Below, one piece after another: positions 41,088 through 50,001 of a stretch of 64,000 nt of DNA (its first letter is position 1; every line of letters starts with the position of its first letter). The stretch spans positions 62,001 through 126,000 of the forward strand of contig JAVDKK010000001.1 in the NCBI GenBank assembly GCA_030849945.1, given 5' to 3'. Both the position numbers and the translations under genes were made by a program. The stretch comes from Schauerella fraxinea. Lineage in GTDB: Bacteria > Pseudomonadota > Gammaproteobacteria > Burkholderiales > Burkholderiaceae_B. The notes under the pieces are model-generated. The model did not search any database, was not told the DNA's origin, and saw nothing but the letters and a program-made list of their open reading frames with translations.

Positions 41088-42434
41088 TCAGCGCGTACCC
41101 GCCACACGCCACACCACATTGCCCACATCATCTGCCACAAGCAATCCACCCTTCTTGTCGATCGTCACACCCACCGGACGGCCATTGGCATCACCATTGG
41201 CATTAACGAAATCCGTGAGCACATCGATCGGCTGTCCGCTCGGCTTGCCATTGGCAAACGGCACGAAAATCACGCTATATCCCGATCGCGGCTTACGGTT
41301 CCACGAACCATGCAGCCCGACGAATGCTCCATTGGCAAACTGCTGCGGCAACGTGTTGCCTTCGGCAAACGTCATCCCAAGCGGTGCCACGTGCGTGCCA
41401 AGCGCATAGTCAGGCTTGATGGCCTTCGCTACGAGTTCCGGCTTTTGCGGCTGGATGCGGTTATCCACGTTCTGGCCAAAGTAGCTGTACGGCCAGCCGT
41501 AGAAGCCACCGTCTTGAACTGACGTCAGATAATCCGGCACCAAGTCGCCGCCGAGTTCGTCGCGTTCATTGACCACGGTCCACAACGCACCGGTCGACGG
41601 CTCCCAGCCCATGCCGTTGGGGTTGCGCAGCCCGGTCGCGAAGAGGCGTTTGTTGCCCGTTGCGCGGTCGATTTCCCAGATGGCGGCGCGACCTTCTTCG
41701 ATTTCGATGCCGTTTTCGCCCACGTTGCTGTTCGAGCCCACCGTGGCGTAGAGCTTCGTACCATCTTTGCTGGCAACGACGTTCTTGGTCCAGTGATGGT
41801 TCAACCCACCGGGCAGGTCCGTGACCTTGGTTGCAGGCGCGGAGATGCTGGTGTCGCCTTCCTTGTAGGGGAATTTGACGATGCCGTTGGCGTTGGCCAC
41901 GAATAGTTCGTTGCCAACGAGCACCATGCCGTAGGGCGACGTCAGATCTTTCAAGAAAACGTTTTTGACTTCGGCTACGCCATCGCCATCGGCGTCACGC
42001 AGCAAGGTGATGCGATTGGCACTTGGCTCTTTGGCACCGGCGCGCGCCATGACGGCGTCTTGCACGAAGGCCTTCACTTTGGAGCCTTTATACGACTCGT
42101 TGCCCACGGGCTCGGGCGCGTTGGTCTCGGCCACCAGAACGTCGCCGTTGGGCAGCACATAAAGCCAGCGCGGGTGGTTGAGCTCGGCGGCGAACTTCAC
42201 GACCTTGGTACCGGCCACACCGGTGGGGGTGGCGTTGCCTGTCCAGGGCTGCGCAGGCGCGATGTACACGGTGGGCAGCATGCGTTGCTGCTGCTCCGGC
42301 AGCGTGGGGTTGGGACCCGTGCTGGCGGTGTTGTCGAGCTGCGCATTGGTGCGGTTGATGGACCAGTAGGTGCCGCCGGCGGCGACCACGACCAGGGCGA
42401 CGGCCACGGCGATGACGGTCAGGGGTTTGTTCAT
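41088..42434 (-). CDS. PQQ-dependent sugar dehydrogenase (sorbosone dehydrogenase family)
   Basis: About 448 residues from ATG 42434 (MNKPLTVIAVAVALVVVAAGGTYW), which starts with a membrane anchor or signal helix. The six-bladed beta-propeller features are FAAELNHPRWLYVLPNGDVLVAETNAPE, ITLLRDADGDGVAEVKNVFLKDLTSPYGMVLVGNELFVANA, FATGLRNPNGMGWEP, LWTVVNERDELGGDLVPDYL and a C-terminal PVGVTIDKKGGLLVADDVGNVVWRVA. The family uses periplasmic PQQ to oxidise sugars or aldoses; the substrate is unknown. A 285-base divergent gap separates it from an MFS transporter. Confidence 0.9.
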   Translation of the reverse strand: MNKPLTVIAVAVALVVVAAGGTYWSINRTNAQLDNTASTGPNPTLPEQQQRMLPTVYIAPAQPWTGNATPTGVAGTKVVKFAAELNHPRWLYVLPNGDVLVAETNAPEPVGNESYKGSKVKAFVQDAVMARAGAKEPSANRITLLRDADGDGVAEVKNVFLKDLTSPYGMVLVGNELFVANANGIVKFPYKEGDTSISAPATKVTDLPGGLNHHWTKNVVASKDGTKLYATVGSNSNVGENGIEIEEGRAAIWEIDRATGNKRLFATGLRNPNGMGWEPSTGALWTVVNERDELGGDLVPDYLTSVQDGGFYGWPYSYFGQNVDNRIQPQKPELVAKAIKPDYALGTHVAPLGMTFAEGNTLPQQFANGAFVGLHGSWNRKPRSGYSVIFVPFANGKPSGQPIDVLTDFVNANGDANGRPVGVTIDKKGGLLVADDVGNVVWRVAGTR

Positions 42435-42719
42435 GTGTTTGTCTCGATAACGAGGATTTGCGCTTAAAGAGAAGCGAGAGTGAGCGCCCAGTAGCAAACG
42501 CCGCGCCGCGTTCAGGTTGCTGCCAGCCAAGTGCACAGCAGAAGCTGATCGCCCCGGGAGGTGGCGTTTCGCATGCGCGCTTGCTTCCGGCAATCAGGTA
42601 GACCCCTCACCAGCCAACCCATGCTCGCTACAATGACCCTCAATCGCCAGCCTTGGCGATTCGCCCCTTCCGCTGTTCTCACCTTTGCCGCACCGTCTGC
42701 CCCGCGCCGACGCCTACCG

Positions 42720-43901
42720 ATGTCCGATCCCTCGTTCAGCTTGAAAAAGATCGCCGTGCCGGCGTTCGGCCCGTCGTTGCTTTACGGCGTGAGCAATGGC
42801 GCCACGCTTCCCGTGATCGCGCTCACTGCACGCGAACTGGGCGCATCGCTGGCGATGTCTGGCCTGATTGCGGCACTGATCGGTGTGGGGTCGCTGATGA
42901 GCAACATCCCGGCGTCGATGATCATTTCGAGCATGGGTGAGCGGCGATCGATCATTGGGGCGGCGGTGTTCAGCATGCTGGCGTTCTTGCTGGCGATCTT
43001 TGCGCCCACGATCTGGGTGTTGGCGCTGTCGATGCTGATGGTGGGGATGGCGTCGTCGGTGTTCGTGCTGGCGCGGCAAACGTATCTCACCGAGGCGGTG
43101 CCGCTGCAGATGCGGGCGCGCGCGCTTTCCACACTAGGGGGCACCACACGTATCGGCGCGTTCATCGGGCCGTTTGCGGGTGCGGCGCTGATTCATAGTT
43201 TTGGCATTACCGGTGCGTATTGGGTGGCGATTGGCGCGATGGTGGGCGCGGGCGCGATTGCGTTGTTTGCGCCGGAGCTTCAGGTGATCTCCAAGCAGGA
43301 GGGCAAACCGGCGCCACCCATGCGTATCCGGGAGATTGCACGCACGCATGCGCGTGTGTTTCTCACATTGGGTGTGGGGGTGCTGCTGGTGAGCGCGTTG
43401 CGCGCATCCCGGCAGGTGGTGATCCCGTTGTGGGCGGAGCAGTTGGGGTTGGAACCGGCGGTCACTTCCGTGATCTATGGCCTGGTTGCCGCGATCGACA
43501 TGGCGGTGTTCTACCCTGCCGGCAAGATCATGGACGAGCGCGGTCGCATTTGGGTGGCGATTCCGTGCACGTTGTTGATGGGCTTGAGCTTGATGTCGAT
43601 GCCGCTTACGGGTGGACTGATCAGCTTTACGCTTGTGGCGCTGATATTGGGATTCGGCAACGGCATTGGCTCAGGCATCGTGATGACGCTGGGTGCAGAC
43701 TCGGCGCCACCGGGGCAACGGCCGTCGTTCCTTGGGTTGTGGCGGTTGATGGCGGATATGGGCGCATGCGGCGGGCCGGTGCTGTTGGCCGGGATTACCG
43801 CGGTGGCGTCGTTGAGCGCGGCTGTCGTCGCTAGTGGCCTGCTGGGGTGCGTAGCTGCGGTCGTGTTCTGGAAGTGGTTGCCGCGCAGGGTTTCAAACTA
43901 G
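42720..43901 (+). CDS. MFS transporter
   Basis: About 393 residues from ATG 42720 (MSDPSFSLKKIAVPAFGPSLLYGV), with around 12 membrane segments. Major-facilitator features include the loop 2-3-like SMGERRSIIGAAVFSMLAF and the signature VPLQMRARALSTLGGTTRIGAFIGPF. The second half starts near THARVFLTLGVGVLLVSALRASRQVVIPLWAEQLGL. It resembles multidrug/sugar efflux proteins; the substrate is unknown. A strong hairpin directly at the stop probably ends transcription. Confidence 0.9.
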   Translation: MSDPSFSLKKIAVPAFGPSLLYGVSNGATLPVIALTARELGASLAMSGLIAALIGVGSLMSNIPASMIISSMGERRSIIGAAVFSMLAFLLAIFAPTIWVLALSMLMVGMASSVFVLARQTYLTEAVPLQMRARALSTLGGTTRIGAFIGPFAGAALIHSFGITGAYWVAIGAMVGAGAIALFAPELQVISKQEGKPAPPMRIREIARTHARVFLTLGVGVLLVSALRASRQVVIPLWAEQLGLEPAVTSVIYGLVAAIDMAVFYPAGKIMDERGRIWVAIPCTLLMGLSLMSMPLTGGLISFTLVALILGFGNGIGSGIVMTLGADSAPPGQRPSFLGLWRLMADMGACGGPVLLAGITAVASLSAAVVASGLLGCVAAVVFWKWLPRRVSN

Positions 43902-43924
43902 CGGTTGTCGGACTGACAACCGCT
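43900..43924 (+). terminator. Hairpin terminator after the MFS gene
   Basis: Perfect 10-bp stem AGCGGTTGTC/GACAACCGCT with a 5-base loop, starting in the stop codon. No strong T-run follows, so it may be a weak or Rho-assisted terminator. Confidence 0.6.
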
Positions 43925-44025
43925 TCCACGACCTCGTAGCGTGGCGGACGCGACGGGCATATTGAGCCGGCGCGCCAAATCCTGAACATTGCGAGTAGGT
44001 CGCACACGAGACGGCTAAAGCAGCA

Positions 44026-44043
44026 AATCAAAACGTTTTGATT
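44026..44043. promoter_or_regulatory. 18-bp perfect palindrome, LacI-operator-like
   Basis: AATCAAAACGTTTTGATT is fully symmetric around a central CG, the pattern of LacI/PurR-type operators. It lies 170 bases upstream of the CoA-transferase operon. No LacI-family gene is in the window, so the binding protein would be encoded elsewhere. Confidence 0.45.
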
Positions 44044-44123
44044 GTCGAGAATGGATGGCCGTGCCAGCGTTCAGCTGGGTCGCGGCAAACAAAAAACAAT
44101 TGCCTCCCAAAAATCTCACCTGT

Positions 44124-44145
44124 AAGATGTCCAACATCCTATAAG
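44124..44145. promoter_or_regulatory. GntR/FadR-type operator over the promoter of the CoA-transferase operon
   Basis: GATGTCCAACATC (44126-44138) is a 5-bp inverted repeat with a GT-N3-AC core, as in FadR-subfamily operators. A -10-like TATAAG (44140-44145) is adjacent. The GntR protein encoded 1.3 kb downstream in the same operon is the natural binder, giving autoregulation. Confidence 0.55.
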
Positions 44146-44213
44146 TAACCGAGCCCCTCGCTGGTTGTTCGACCGCGAAGCCGCTCAGGTTCATAAAAGC
44201 GTGGAGACAAGAG

Positions 44214-45395
44214 ATGGACAATAAGCCGTTAGGCCGCTTTACCGTGCTCGATCTGACGCGGGTGCGCTCGGGCCCCGCTGCTGTACGCCAGTTTGCCGAT
44301 TGGGGTGCCACGGTGATCAAGATCGAGGAGCCCGGCCCGGAGCAGGACGATAAGCCTGGCGGCTCGGCGCAGTTTGCCGACTATCAAAACACCCATCGCA
44401 ACAAGCGCAGCATCACGCTCAATCTGAAGCATCCGGAAGGCTTGGCGCTCTTCATGGACCTGGTAAAGAAAGCCGATGTGGTGGTGGAAAACTACCGTCC
44501 AAACGTGAAGTTCAAGTTGGGCATCGATTACGAGTCGCTGCGCAAAGTGAACCCGGCCATCGTGTTGGCGAGTGTGTCCGGCTTTGGCCAGGATGGGCCC
44601 TACGCGACGCGGCCGGGGCTGGATCAGATCGCACAGGGCATTGGCGGGTTGATGTCCGTCACGGGCGAGCCAGGGCGTGGCCCGATGCGCGCCGGCATTC
44701 CAATCGCGGATCTCACAGCTGGCCTCTTCTGCGCGATCGGCATCTTTATCGCGCTGCTGGAACGTGAAGTGTCGGGCAAGGGCCAGTGGGTGCAGACGTC
44801 GCTGTTGCAGTCGCAAGTGTGGATGATGGATTTCCAGGCGATGCGGTGGCTGCTCAACAAGGAAGTGCCCGCGCAAAGCGGCAACGACCATCCCACCAGC
44901 AGCCCGACGGGCGTGTTCCCCACGCAAGACGGCTACATGAACATCGCTGCGATGGGGAACGACATCTTTGCGCGTCTCTGCCGGGTGCTGGAGATCCCGG
45001 AGATCGTGGAAGACGAGCGCTTCCTGACGGTGCCGTTGCGGGGCCGCAATCGTCCGGCACTCAACGCCTTGATCGGCGAGCAGACGCAGCGCAAGACCAC
45101 CACGCAGTGGATCGATCTGATGAACGCTGCGGGCGTGCCGTGCGGGCCGATTCTGGGGATGGACGAGACCTTCGCCGATCCGCAAGTGCAACACTTGGGG
45201 ATGAGCCGCGATCTTGAGCATCCGAAGCTGGGCGCGATCCCGGTAGTGGGCCAGGCCGTGATCCTGAGCCGCACCGGTTTGGGCGATATGAAGCCGGCGC
45301 CCGATCGGGGGCAGCATAATGCGCAGGTCTATGGAGACATGTTGGGCATTGAACCGGCGCGGCTCGATCGGTTGGTCGAGGCGGGTGTGATCTGA
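44214..45395 (+). CDS. CaiB/BaiF-family (family III) CoA-transferase
   Basis: A 393-residue family III CoA-transferase. The fold shows in LGRFTVLDLTRVRSGPAAVRQFADWGATVIKIEEPG, LNLKHPEGLALFMDLVKKADVVVENYRPNVKFKLGIDYE, VLASVSGFGQDGPYATRPGLDQIAQGIGGLMSVTG and IPIADLTAGLFCAIGI. The Asp within IPIADLTAG is the expected catalytic residue. These enzymes move CoA between acyl-CoA and a free acid such as a dicarboxylate. It opens an operon with GntR, an enoyl-CoA hydratase and a Bug receptor, consistent with acid uptake, activation and breakdown. GTGGAGACAAGAG is a good ribosome binding site. Confidence 0.94.
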   Translation: MDNKPLGRFTVLDLTRVRSGPAAVRQFADWGATVIKIEEPGPEQDDKPGGSAQFADYQNTHRNKRSITLNLKHPEGLALFMDLVKKADVVVENYRPNVKFKLGIDYESLRKVNPAIVLASVSGFGQDGPYATRPGLDQIAQGIGGLMSVTGEPGRGPMRAGIPIADLTAGLFCAIGIFIALLEREVSGKGQWVQTSLLQSQVWMMDFQAMRWLLNKEVPAQSGNDHPTSSPTGVFPTQDGYMNIAAMGNDIFARLCRVLEIPEIVEDERFLTVPLRGRNRPALNALIGEQTQRKTTTQWIDLMNAAGVPCGPILGMDETFADPQVQHLGMSRDLEHPKLGAIPVVGQAVILSRTGLGDMKPAPDRGQHNAQVYGDMLGIEPARLDRLVEAGVI

Positions 45396-45461
45396 GCGAG
45401 ACGGCTACTATCGCCGGCATTGCCGCAACATTTACGCAACGCCCCAGGAGCTGACCCCACT

Positions 45462-46205
45462 ATGACCGTGACGCAATCGCCCCCGCAGCAGGTATTCGCC
45501 AGCCTCGGCCGGCCGGATAACCTGCCCGACGAAATCGCGCAGCAGGTTCGCCAGCGGATCATGAACGGTGAGTTCGCTCCGGGCGAACGCTTGCCGACGG
45601 AATACGAATTGGCGGAGATGTTTGCAGTCAGCCGCAATGTGGTGCGTGAGGCGATTGCGCGTCTGAAGCTCGCGGGCTATGTGGATACGCGGCGCGGTGT
45701 GGGCACGTTCGTGGCGCAAGACATGGGCTCGCGCCGCTTCGAGATCGCACCTGAGGATCTGCTGCAGGCCGATACGTTGGAGCATGTGTTTTCGTTGCGA
45801 GTGGAGATCGAAGCAGGTGCGGCGGCGATTGCCGCGCAGCACCGCACACCGGAGCAGTTGGCGCAGCTGGCGTTGGCACTGCGGCAAGTGGATGCCTCGG
45901 GCGACGACTGGGAGCAAGGGGCGGCGACTGCTTTGGATTTCCATATGGCGGTGGGCGTGGCGACGAACAACCCCTACTTCGTGCAGCTCATGACGCATTT
46001 GAGCCACGTGATTCGCGGTGCCGTGCGCACGTTGCGTTATCGCAGCGCCGGCACCGAGCGCATCGAGCAGATCGAGCGCGAACATCATCTTATTTTCAAT
46101 GCCATCGAATCGGGTGACAGCGACGCCGCACGGCTGGCGATGCGCACCCATCTGACTAACGGGATGCAGCGCTATAAGGCTGCGGATACGAGGACGACAC
46201 CATGA
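45462..46205 (+). CDS. GntR/FadR-family transcriptional regulator
   Basis: About 247 residues from ATG 45462, with CCAGGAG 13-17 bases upstream. N-terminal winged helix-turn-helix: QVRQRIMNGEFAPGERLPTEYELAEMFAVSRNVVREAIARLKLAGYVDTRRGVGTFV. FCD-type effector domain: HVFSLRVEIEAGAAAIAAQHRTPEQL, DFHMAVGVATNNPYFVQLMTHL and REHHLIFNAIESGDSDAARLAMRTHL, with candidate metal-binding His/Asp residues. It lies inside the operon it probably represses; its stop overlaps the next start by four bases. A candidate operator lies upstream of the operon. Confidence 0.94.
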   Translation: MTVTQSPPQQVFASLGRPDNLPDEIAQQVRQRIMNGEFAPGERLPTEYELAEMFAVSRNVVREAIARLKLAGYVDTRRGVGTFVAQDMGSRRFEIAPEDLLQADTLEHVFSLRVEIEAGAAAIAAQHRTPEQLAQLALALRQVDASGDDWEQGAATALDFHMAVGVATNNPYFVQLMTHLSHVIRGAVRTLRYRSAGTERIEQIEREHHLIFNAIESGDSDAARLAMRTHLTNGMQRYKAADTRTTP

Positions 46206-47017
46206 GCAGTGAACGCATTCTTCAAGGCGAAATTACCGACAACATCATCGCCGAGAAGCGCGGCGCAATCGGTTGGCTCACGTTCAACGATGCCGAGCGC
46301 CACAACGCGGTGTCGTTTGCGATGTGGGAAGCAGTGCCCATCGTGTTGAACGCCTTTCGCGAAGACAGTGATATTCGTGCGGTGGTACTCACCGGTGCCG
46401 GAACGAAATCGTTTGTGAGTGGCGCCAATATTTCGCAGTTCGATAATCTGCGTTCTGGTGAAGACGCCGTGAAGGCATACGAAGTGGTGGCGGAAGCGGC
46501 GCAGCTGGCGCTATATGACTTCGAAAAGCCAACGCTCGCGCGCATCCAGGGTTATTGCATCGGCGGCGGGTTGAATATCGCGTTGTGCTGCGACATTCGC
46601 GTCGCCTCTCCCGACAGCTCCTTTGCCATTCCCGCAGGCCGCTTGGGCCTCGGTTATCGGCTGACGGCCATCCGCAATTTGGTCACGGTGGTGGGGCCGG
46701 CCAATGCCCTTGAGATTTTCCTGTCTGCCGCGCGATACAAGGCCGACGAGGCAAAGGCGCTGGGCCTGATTCAACGCGTGTCGGCCCAAGGCGAGCTGGA
46801 CGCCGCACTGGAAAGCTATCTGGAGAAGATCCGGGCCAATGCACCGCTCACCTTGAAAGCGGGCAAGAAAATGATTCGCCAGATGCAGCAGCTCGGGCCG
46901 CAGGTCGACGTGAAGGCCATGCAGCAGATGGTGTTGGATTGCTTTGCGAGTGAAGACTACGCAGAGGGCAAAAAAGCTTTTGCAGAGAAGCGGGCGCCTG
47001 TGTTCAAAGGGCGCTAA
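46202..47017 (+). CDS. Enoyl-CoA hydratase/isomerase family protein
   Basis: A 271-residue crotonase-fold protein. Oxyanion-hole regions are VVLTGAGTKSFVSGANISQFD and RIQGYCIGGGLNIALCCDIRVASPDSSFAIPAGRLGLGY. The usual second catalytic Glu position (here within GRLGLG) lacks the PE(x)GL pattern, so it may not be a classical hydratase; hydrolase, decarboxylase or isomerase activity is possible. The start overlaps the GntR stop (ATGA). It acts downstream of the CoA-transferase on an unknown acyl-CoA. Confidence 0.92.
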   Translation: MSSERILQGEITDNIIAEKRGAIGWLTFNDAERHNAVSFAMWEAVPIVLNAFREDSDIRAVVLTGAGTKSFVSGANISQFDNLRSGEDAVKAYEVVAEAAQLALYDFEKPTLARIQGYCIGGGLNIALCCDIRVASPDSSFAIPAGRLGLGYRLTAIRNLVTVVGPANALEIFLSAARYKADEAKALGLIQRVSAQGELDAALESYLEKIRANAPLTLKAGKKMIRQMQQLGPQVDVKAMQQMVLDCFASEDYAEGKKAFAEKRAPVFKGR

Positions 47018-47075
47018 TCCCCCACGCAGTACCGGGATCACGCAAAAAAGCGTGACCCATCCGGAGACAAAACAA

Positions 47076-48059
47076 ATGAAAGTTAGACAAGTTGGCACGG
47101 CGCTCGCCGTGGCCGCAGGCCTGTGCACGTCTGGCGCATCCGTGGCGCAATCGACGTTTCCCAATCAACCGCTGCGCATCGTGGTGGGCTATGCCGCCGG
47201 CGGCACCACCGATATCCTGGCTCGCGCGCTGGGCGAGCAGTTGGGCAAAGAGCTAAAGCAACCCGTGATCATCGAGAACAAGGCCGGCGCTGCGGGCAAC
47301 CTGGCCGCGTCGTACGTTCAGCAAGCGTCTCCCGATGGCTACACGTTGTTCATGGCCACGGTGTCGAGCCACGGCATCAATCCCGCCGTGTACAAGAAAT
47401 CATTGGGCTACGATCCCGTGGGCGGCTTCACACCAGTAAGCATGATTGCGTCGATCCCCTTGGTGCTCGTGACCACGCCTAACTTGCCTGCGAAGAGCGT
47501 GGACGAGCTGGTTGCGCTGGCCAAGAGCAAGCCGGGTGAGTTGAATTATTCATCGAGCGGTAATGGCTCTCCGGTGCACTTGGCTGCGGCCATGTTTGCG
47601 CAGGAAGCGAAAGTGAATCTGCAGCATGTGCCCTATCGCGGCGGCGCATTGGCCAATACGTCGGTAATGAGCGGCGAAACCCAGCTGAGCTTTGCGACGT
47701 TGCCTGCTGCGTTGCCGCAGGTGAAGGCCGATAAGCTGCGTGCGTTGGCGGTGACCACGAAGACGCGATCGTCCGAATTGCCGGATGTGCCGGCGTTAAG
47801 CGAAATTGCGATGTTCAAGGACTACGACATCAATACCTGGAATGGATTGATGGCGCCTGCCGGCACACCGCCCGACAGGGTCAAGATCCTGAACGAAGCG
47901 ATTGCGCGGGCACTGCAAGCGCCCACGCTGCAACAACGCTTCAAGGGCGAAGGTGCGACGGCAGGCGCCAGCAGCCCTGAGGAATTGGGCAAGTTTGTGA
48001 ATGCTGAACTGACGCGCTGGGCGGACGTGGTGCAGGCCGTGGATATTCGAATCGAGTAA
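47076..48059 (+). CDS. Bug-family (tripartite tricarboxylate) solute-binding protein
   Basis: About 327 residues from ATG 47076, with ribosome binding site CCGGAGAC. Signal peptide MKVRQVGTALAVAAGLCTSGASVAQ. Bug core: TFPNQPLRIVVGYAAGGTTDILARALGE, IIENKAGAAGNLAASYVQQASPDGYT, VHLAAAMFAQEAKVNLQHVPYRGGALANTSVMSGETQLSF and LPDVPALSE. It is the fourth gene of the CoA-transferase operon and should bind the acid that the transferase activates. It is the third Bug receptor in the window. Confidence 0.94.
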   Translation: MKVRQVGTALAVAAGLCTSGASVAQSTFPNQPLRIVVGYAAGGTTDILARALGEQLGKELKQPVIIENKAGAAGNLAASYVQQASPDGYTLFMATVSSHGINPAVYKKSLGYDPVGGFTPVSMIASIPLVLVTTPNLPAKSVDELVALAKSKPGELNYSSSGNGSPVHLAAAMFAQEAKVNLQHVPYRGGALANTSVMSGETQLSFATLPAALPQVKADKLRALAVTTKTRSSELPDVPALSEIAMFKDYDINTWNGLMAPAGTPPDRVKILNEAIARALQAPTLQQRFKGEGATAGASSPEELGKFVNAELTRWADVVQAVDIRIE

Positions 48060-48140
48060 CGCGCACAAGCAGCATCATTATTTGATATTGCGCGACTCGA
48101 TACGGTGCGCCCTCCCATCGCTTGCAGATGACAGTCACGC

Positions 48141-48177
48141 AAAAAAAACGCGGAATGCATAACACTGCATTCCGCGT
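48141..48177 (-). terminator. Intrinsic terminator of the bkd operon
   Basis: Perfect 12-bp stem ACGCGGAATGCA/TGCATTCCGCGT with a 6-base loop. The minus-strand exit side has an eight-base T-run, so it terminates bkdB transcripts, 105 bases past the stop. It may also slow plus-strand transcripts from the Bug gene. Confidence 0.9.
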
Positions 48178-48281
48178 CTTCATTCAATCAAACGACTTCG
48201 TGATGCCATGCGCAGCGTCGTCATTAGGTAACCGAGGCACGACGCACTCAGGCCGCCATTTCACTGGCGGCCCGCTACACA

Positions 48282-50000
48282 TCAATCCACAAACAACATC
48301 GCCGGCTGCTCAAGCAACGCCCTAACAGCTTGAATGAACTCTGCCGCATCCATGCCGTCCACCACGCGATGGTCGAAGGAGGACGACAGGTTCATCAGCT
48401 TCCTCGGCACCACCACGCCATGGCGATACATCGGCCGCTCGACGATCCGATTCACGCCCACGATCCCCACCTCGGGATGATTGATAACAGGCGTGGTGAC
48501 AATGCCACCCAACGCACCGAGACTCGTCACCGTGATCGTAGAACCAGACATCTCCTCGCGTCGTACCGACCCACTGCGCACGGCCTGTGCCAAGCGCGTG
48601 ATCTCGGACGCCAACGACCACATGTCGCGCGATTCGGCATGTCGAATCACCGGCACCATCAATCCCGCATCGCTTTGCGCGGCCACGCCGAGATGCACAG
48701 CACCGAAGCGCGTGACCACGCCAGCGTCGTCGTCAAACCGAGCGTTGATCTGCGGGAAGTCCGGCAACGCCATCACGATGGCACGAATGAGGAACGGCAG
48801 GATCGTGAGCTTGCCGCGCTTCTCGCCCCATTTCTGGTTGAGCTGCGCGCGCAAGGTCTCAAGATCGGTAACGTCGATCTCTTCCACGTAGCTGTAATGC
48901 GGGATGCGCGTTTTGGATTCGACCATCTTCTGCGCGATCTTGCGGCGCAAGCCGATCACGGGCACCTGGTGCTCGTCGTGGCGTTGCTCGTAGCGATCGT
49001 GCATGAAGTCTTCGTCGGCGTAGGAGCGCACTTCGGCGGTTGGGCGAGGTGCCGAGGAACTGCCAGTGCTCGCCCGGGTGCTGGCGCCAGCACTTGCGGC
49101 CGCGGACTGACCCGCCTGACTACGGCCTGCGCTGCCAGGGCTTGCATTGCTTGAACTCGAACCGATCCGGTCACTCGACGAACCACTTGCCGACGCCGCT
49201 TGGGTTTCCCGTGCAGCAAGCAAATGAGCGTCAAGATCCTCGTGCTGAATCCGCCCAGCAGGGCCAGAGCCTTGAATGCCCGGCAGATCGATACCCAGAT
49301 CACGCGCCCGTTTGCGTACCGCAGGCGATGCTGCGGACTTCGCATTAAGGGCGTGCACGTCCGCCGGCGCGTGTCGCTCGATAGGCTTCGCGCTAGAAGC
49401 CGATGCTCCTGATGAAGAACCGTGCGATGCTGATGAGGACGTATGCGTTGCCGAGGCTGACGAATCGGCCCGCGAAGACGATGTCGAGGACGAACCCGAC
49501 GCAGAAGAAGCAGACGCCGCCTTCGCACTTTTGGCACTGCCGCCCTTTACCGCGCCACCATTGGAGGTCGCGCCTTCTGCAACGATGCCATCGGCTGCCA
49601 CGCTATCGGCTGCAGGCACATCCACTGGCGCGTTAGTCGCCATGTGATCGGCATCGCCCTCGTCGTCGGATGCCGTCGCACGGTTGCCCGAGCTGGACGC
49701 TGAAGCGCGCGACGTTGCACCACCCGCCGCAGCCGCCCCACCCTTCTGATTCCCAGCCCCTTCAACCTCCAGGCGAATCAACTCACCGCCCACGGCCATC
49801 ACGTCGCCTTCCTGACCACCCAGCGACACGACAGTACCCACCACCGGCGACGGAATCTCAACTGTCGCCTTATCCGTCATCACATCCGCCAGCGGCTGGT
49901 CTTCAGCCACCACGTCTCCAACCTTCACATGCCAGCCCGCGAGTTCGACCTCGGCAATGCCTTCGCCGATATCCGGCATCTTGATGATATGAATGCCCAT
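48282..50000 (-). CDS. bkdB: Branched-chain 2-oxoacid dehydrogenase E2 (dihydrolipoamide acyltransferase)
   Basis: A 572-residue E2 core protein. The N-terminal lipoyl domain has the lipoylated Lys in DVMTDKATVEIP (about residue 44). A very long Ser/Ala/Gly-rich linker (about 85-220) follows. The E3-binding domain is ASPAVRKRARDLGIDLPGIQGSGPAGRIQHEDL (about 222-262), then a second Ser/Ala-rich linker. The catalytic domain (about 345-572) has GLRRKIAQKMVESKTRIPHYSYVEE and the active-site HRVVDGMDAAEF. It moves acyl groups from E1 to CoA in Val/Leu/Ile breakdown. Last gene of bkdA1-bkdA2-bkdB; the linkers are longer than in most homologues I know. Confidence 0.94.
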   Translation of the reverse strand: MGIHIIKMPDIGEGIAEVELAGWHVKVGDVVAEDQPLADVMTDKATVEIPSPVVGTVVSLGGQEGDVMAVGGELIRLEVEGAGNQKGGAAAAGGATSRASASSSGNRATASDDEGDADHMATNAPVDVPAADSVAADGIVAEGATSNGGAVKGGSAKSAKAASASSASGSSSTSSSRADSSASATHTSSSASHGSSSGASASSAKPIERHAPADVHALNAKSAASPAVRKRARDLGIDLPGIQGSGPAGRIQHEDLDAHLLAARETQAASASGSSSDRIGSSSSNASPGSAGRSQAGQSAAASAGASTRASTGSSSAPRPTAEVRSYADEDFMHDRYEQRHDEHQVPVIGLRRKIAQKMVESKTRIPHYSYVEEIDVTDLETLRAQLNQKWGEKRGKLTILPFLIRAIVMALPDFPQINARFDDDAGVVTRFGAVHLGVAAQSDAGLMVPVIRHAESRDMWSLASEITRLAQAVRSGSVRREEMSGSTITVTSLGALGGIVTTPVINHPEVGIVGVNRIVERPMYRHGVVVPRKLMNLSSSFDHRVVDGMDAAEFIQAVRALLEQPAMLFVD

Positions 50001-50001
50001 G

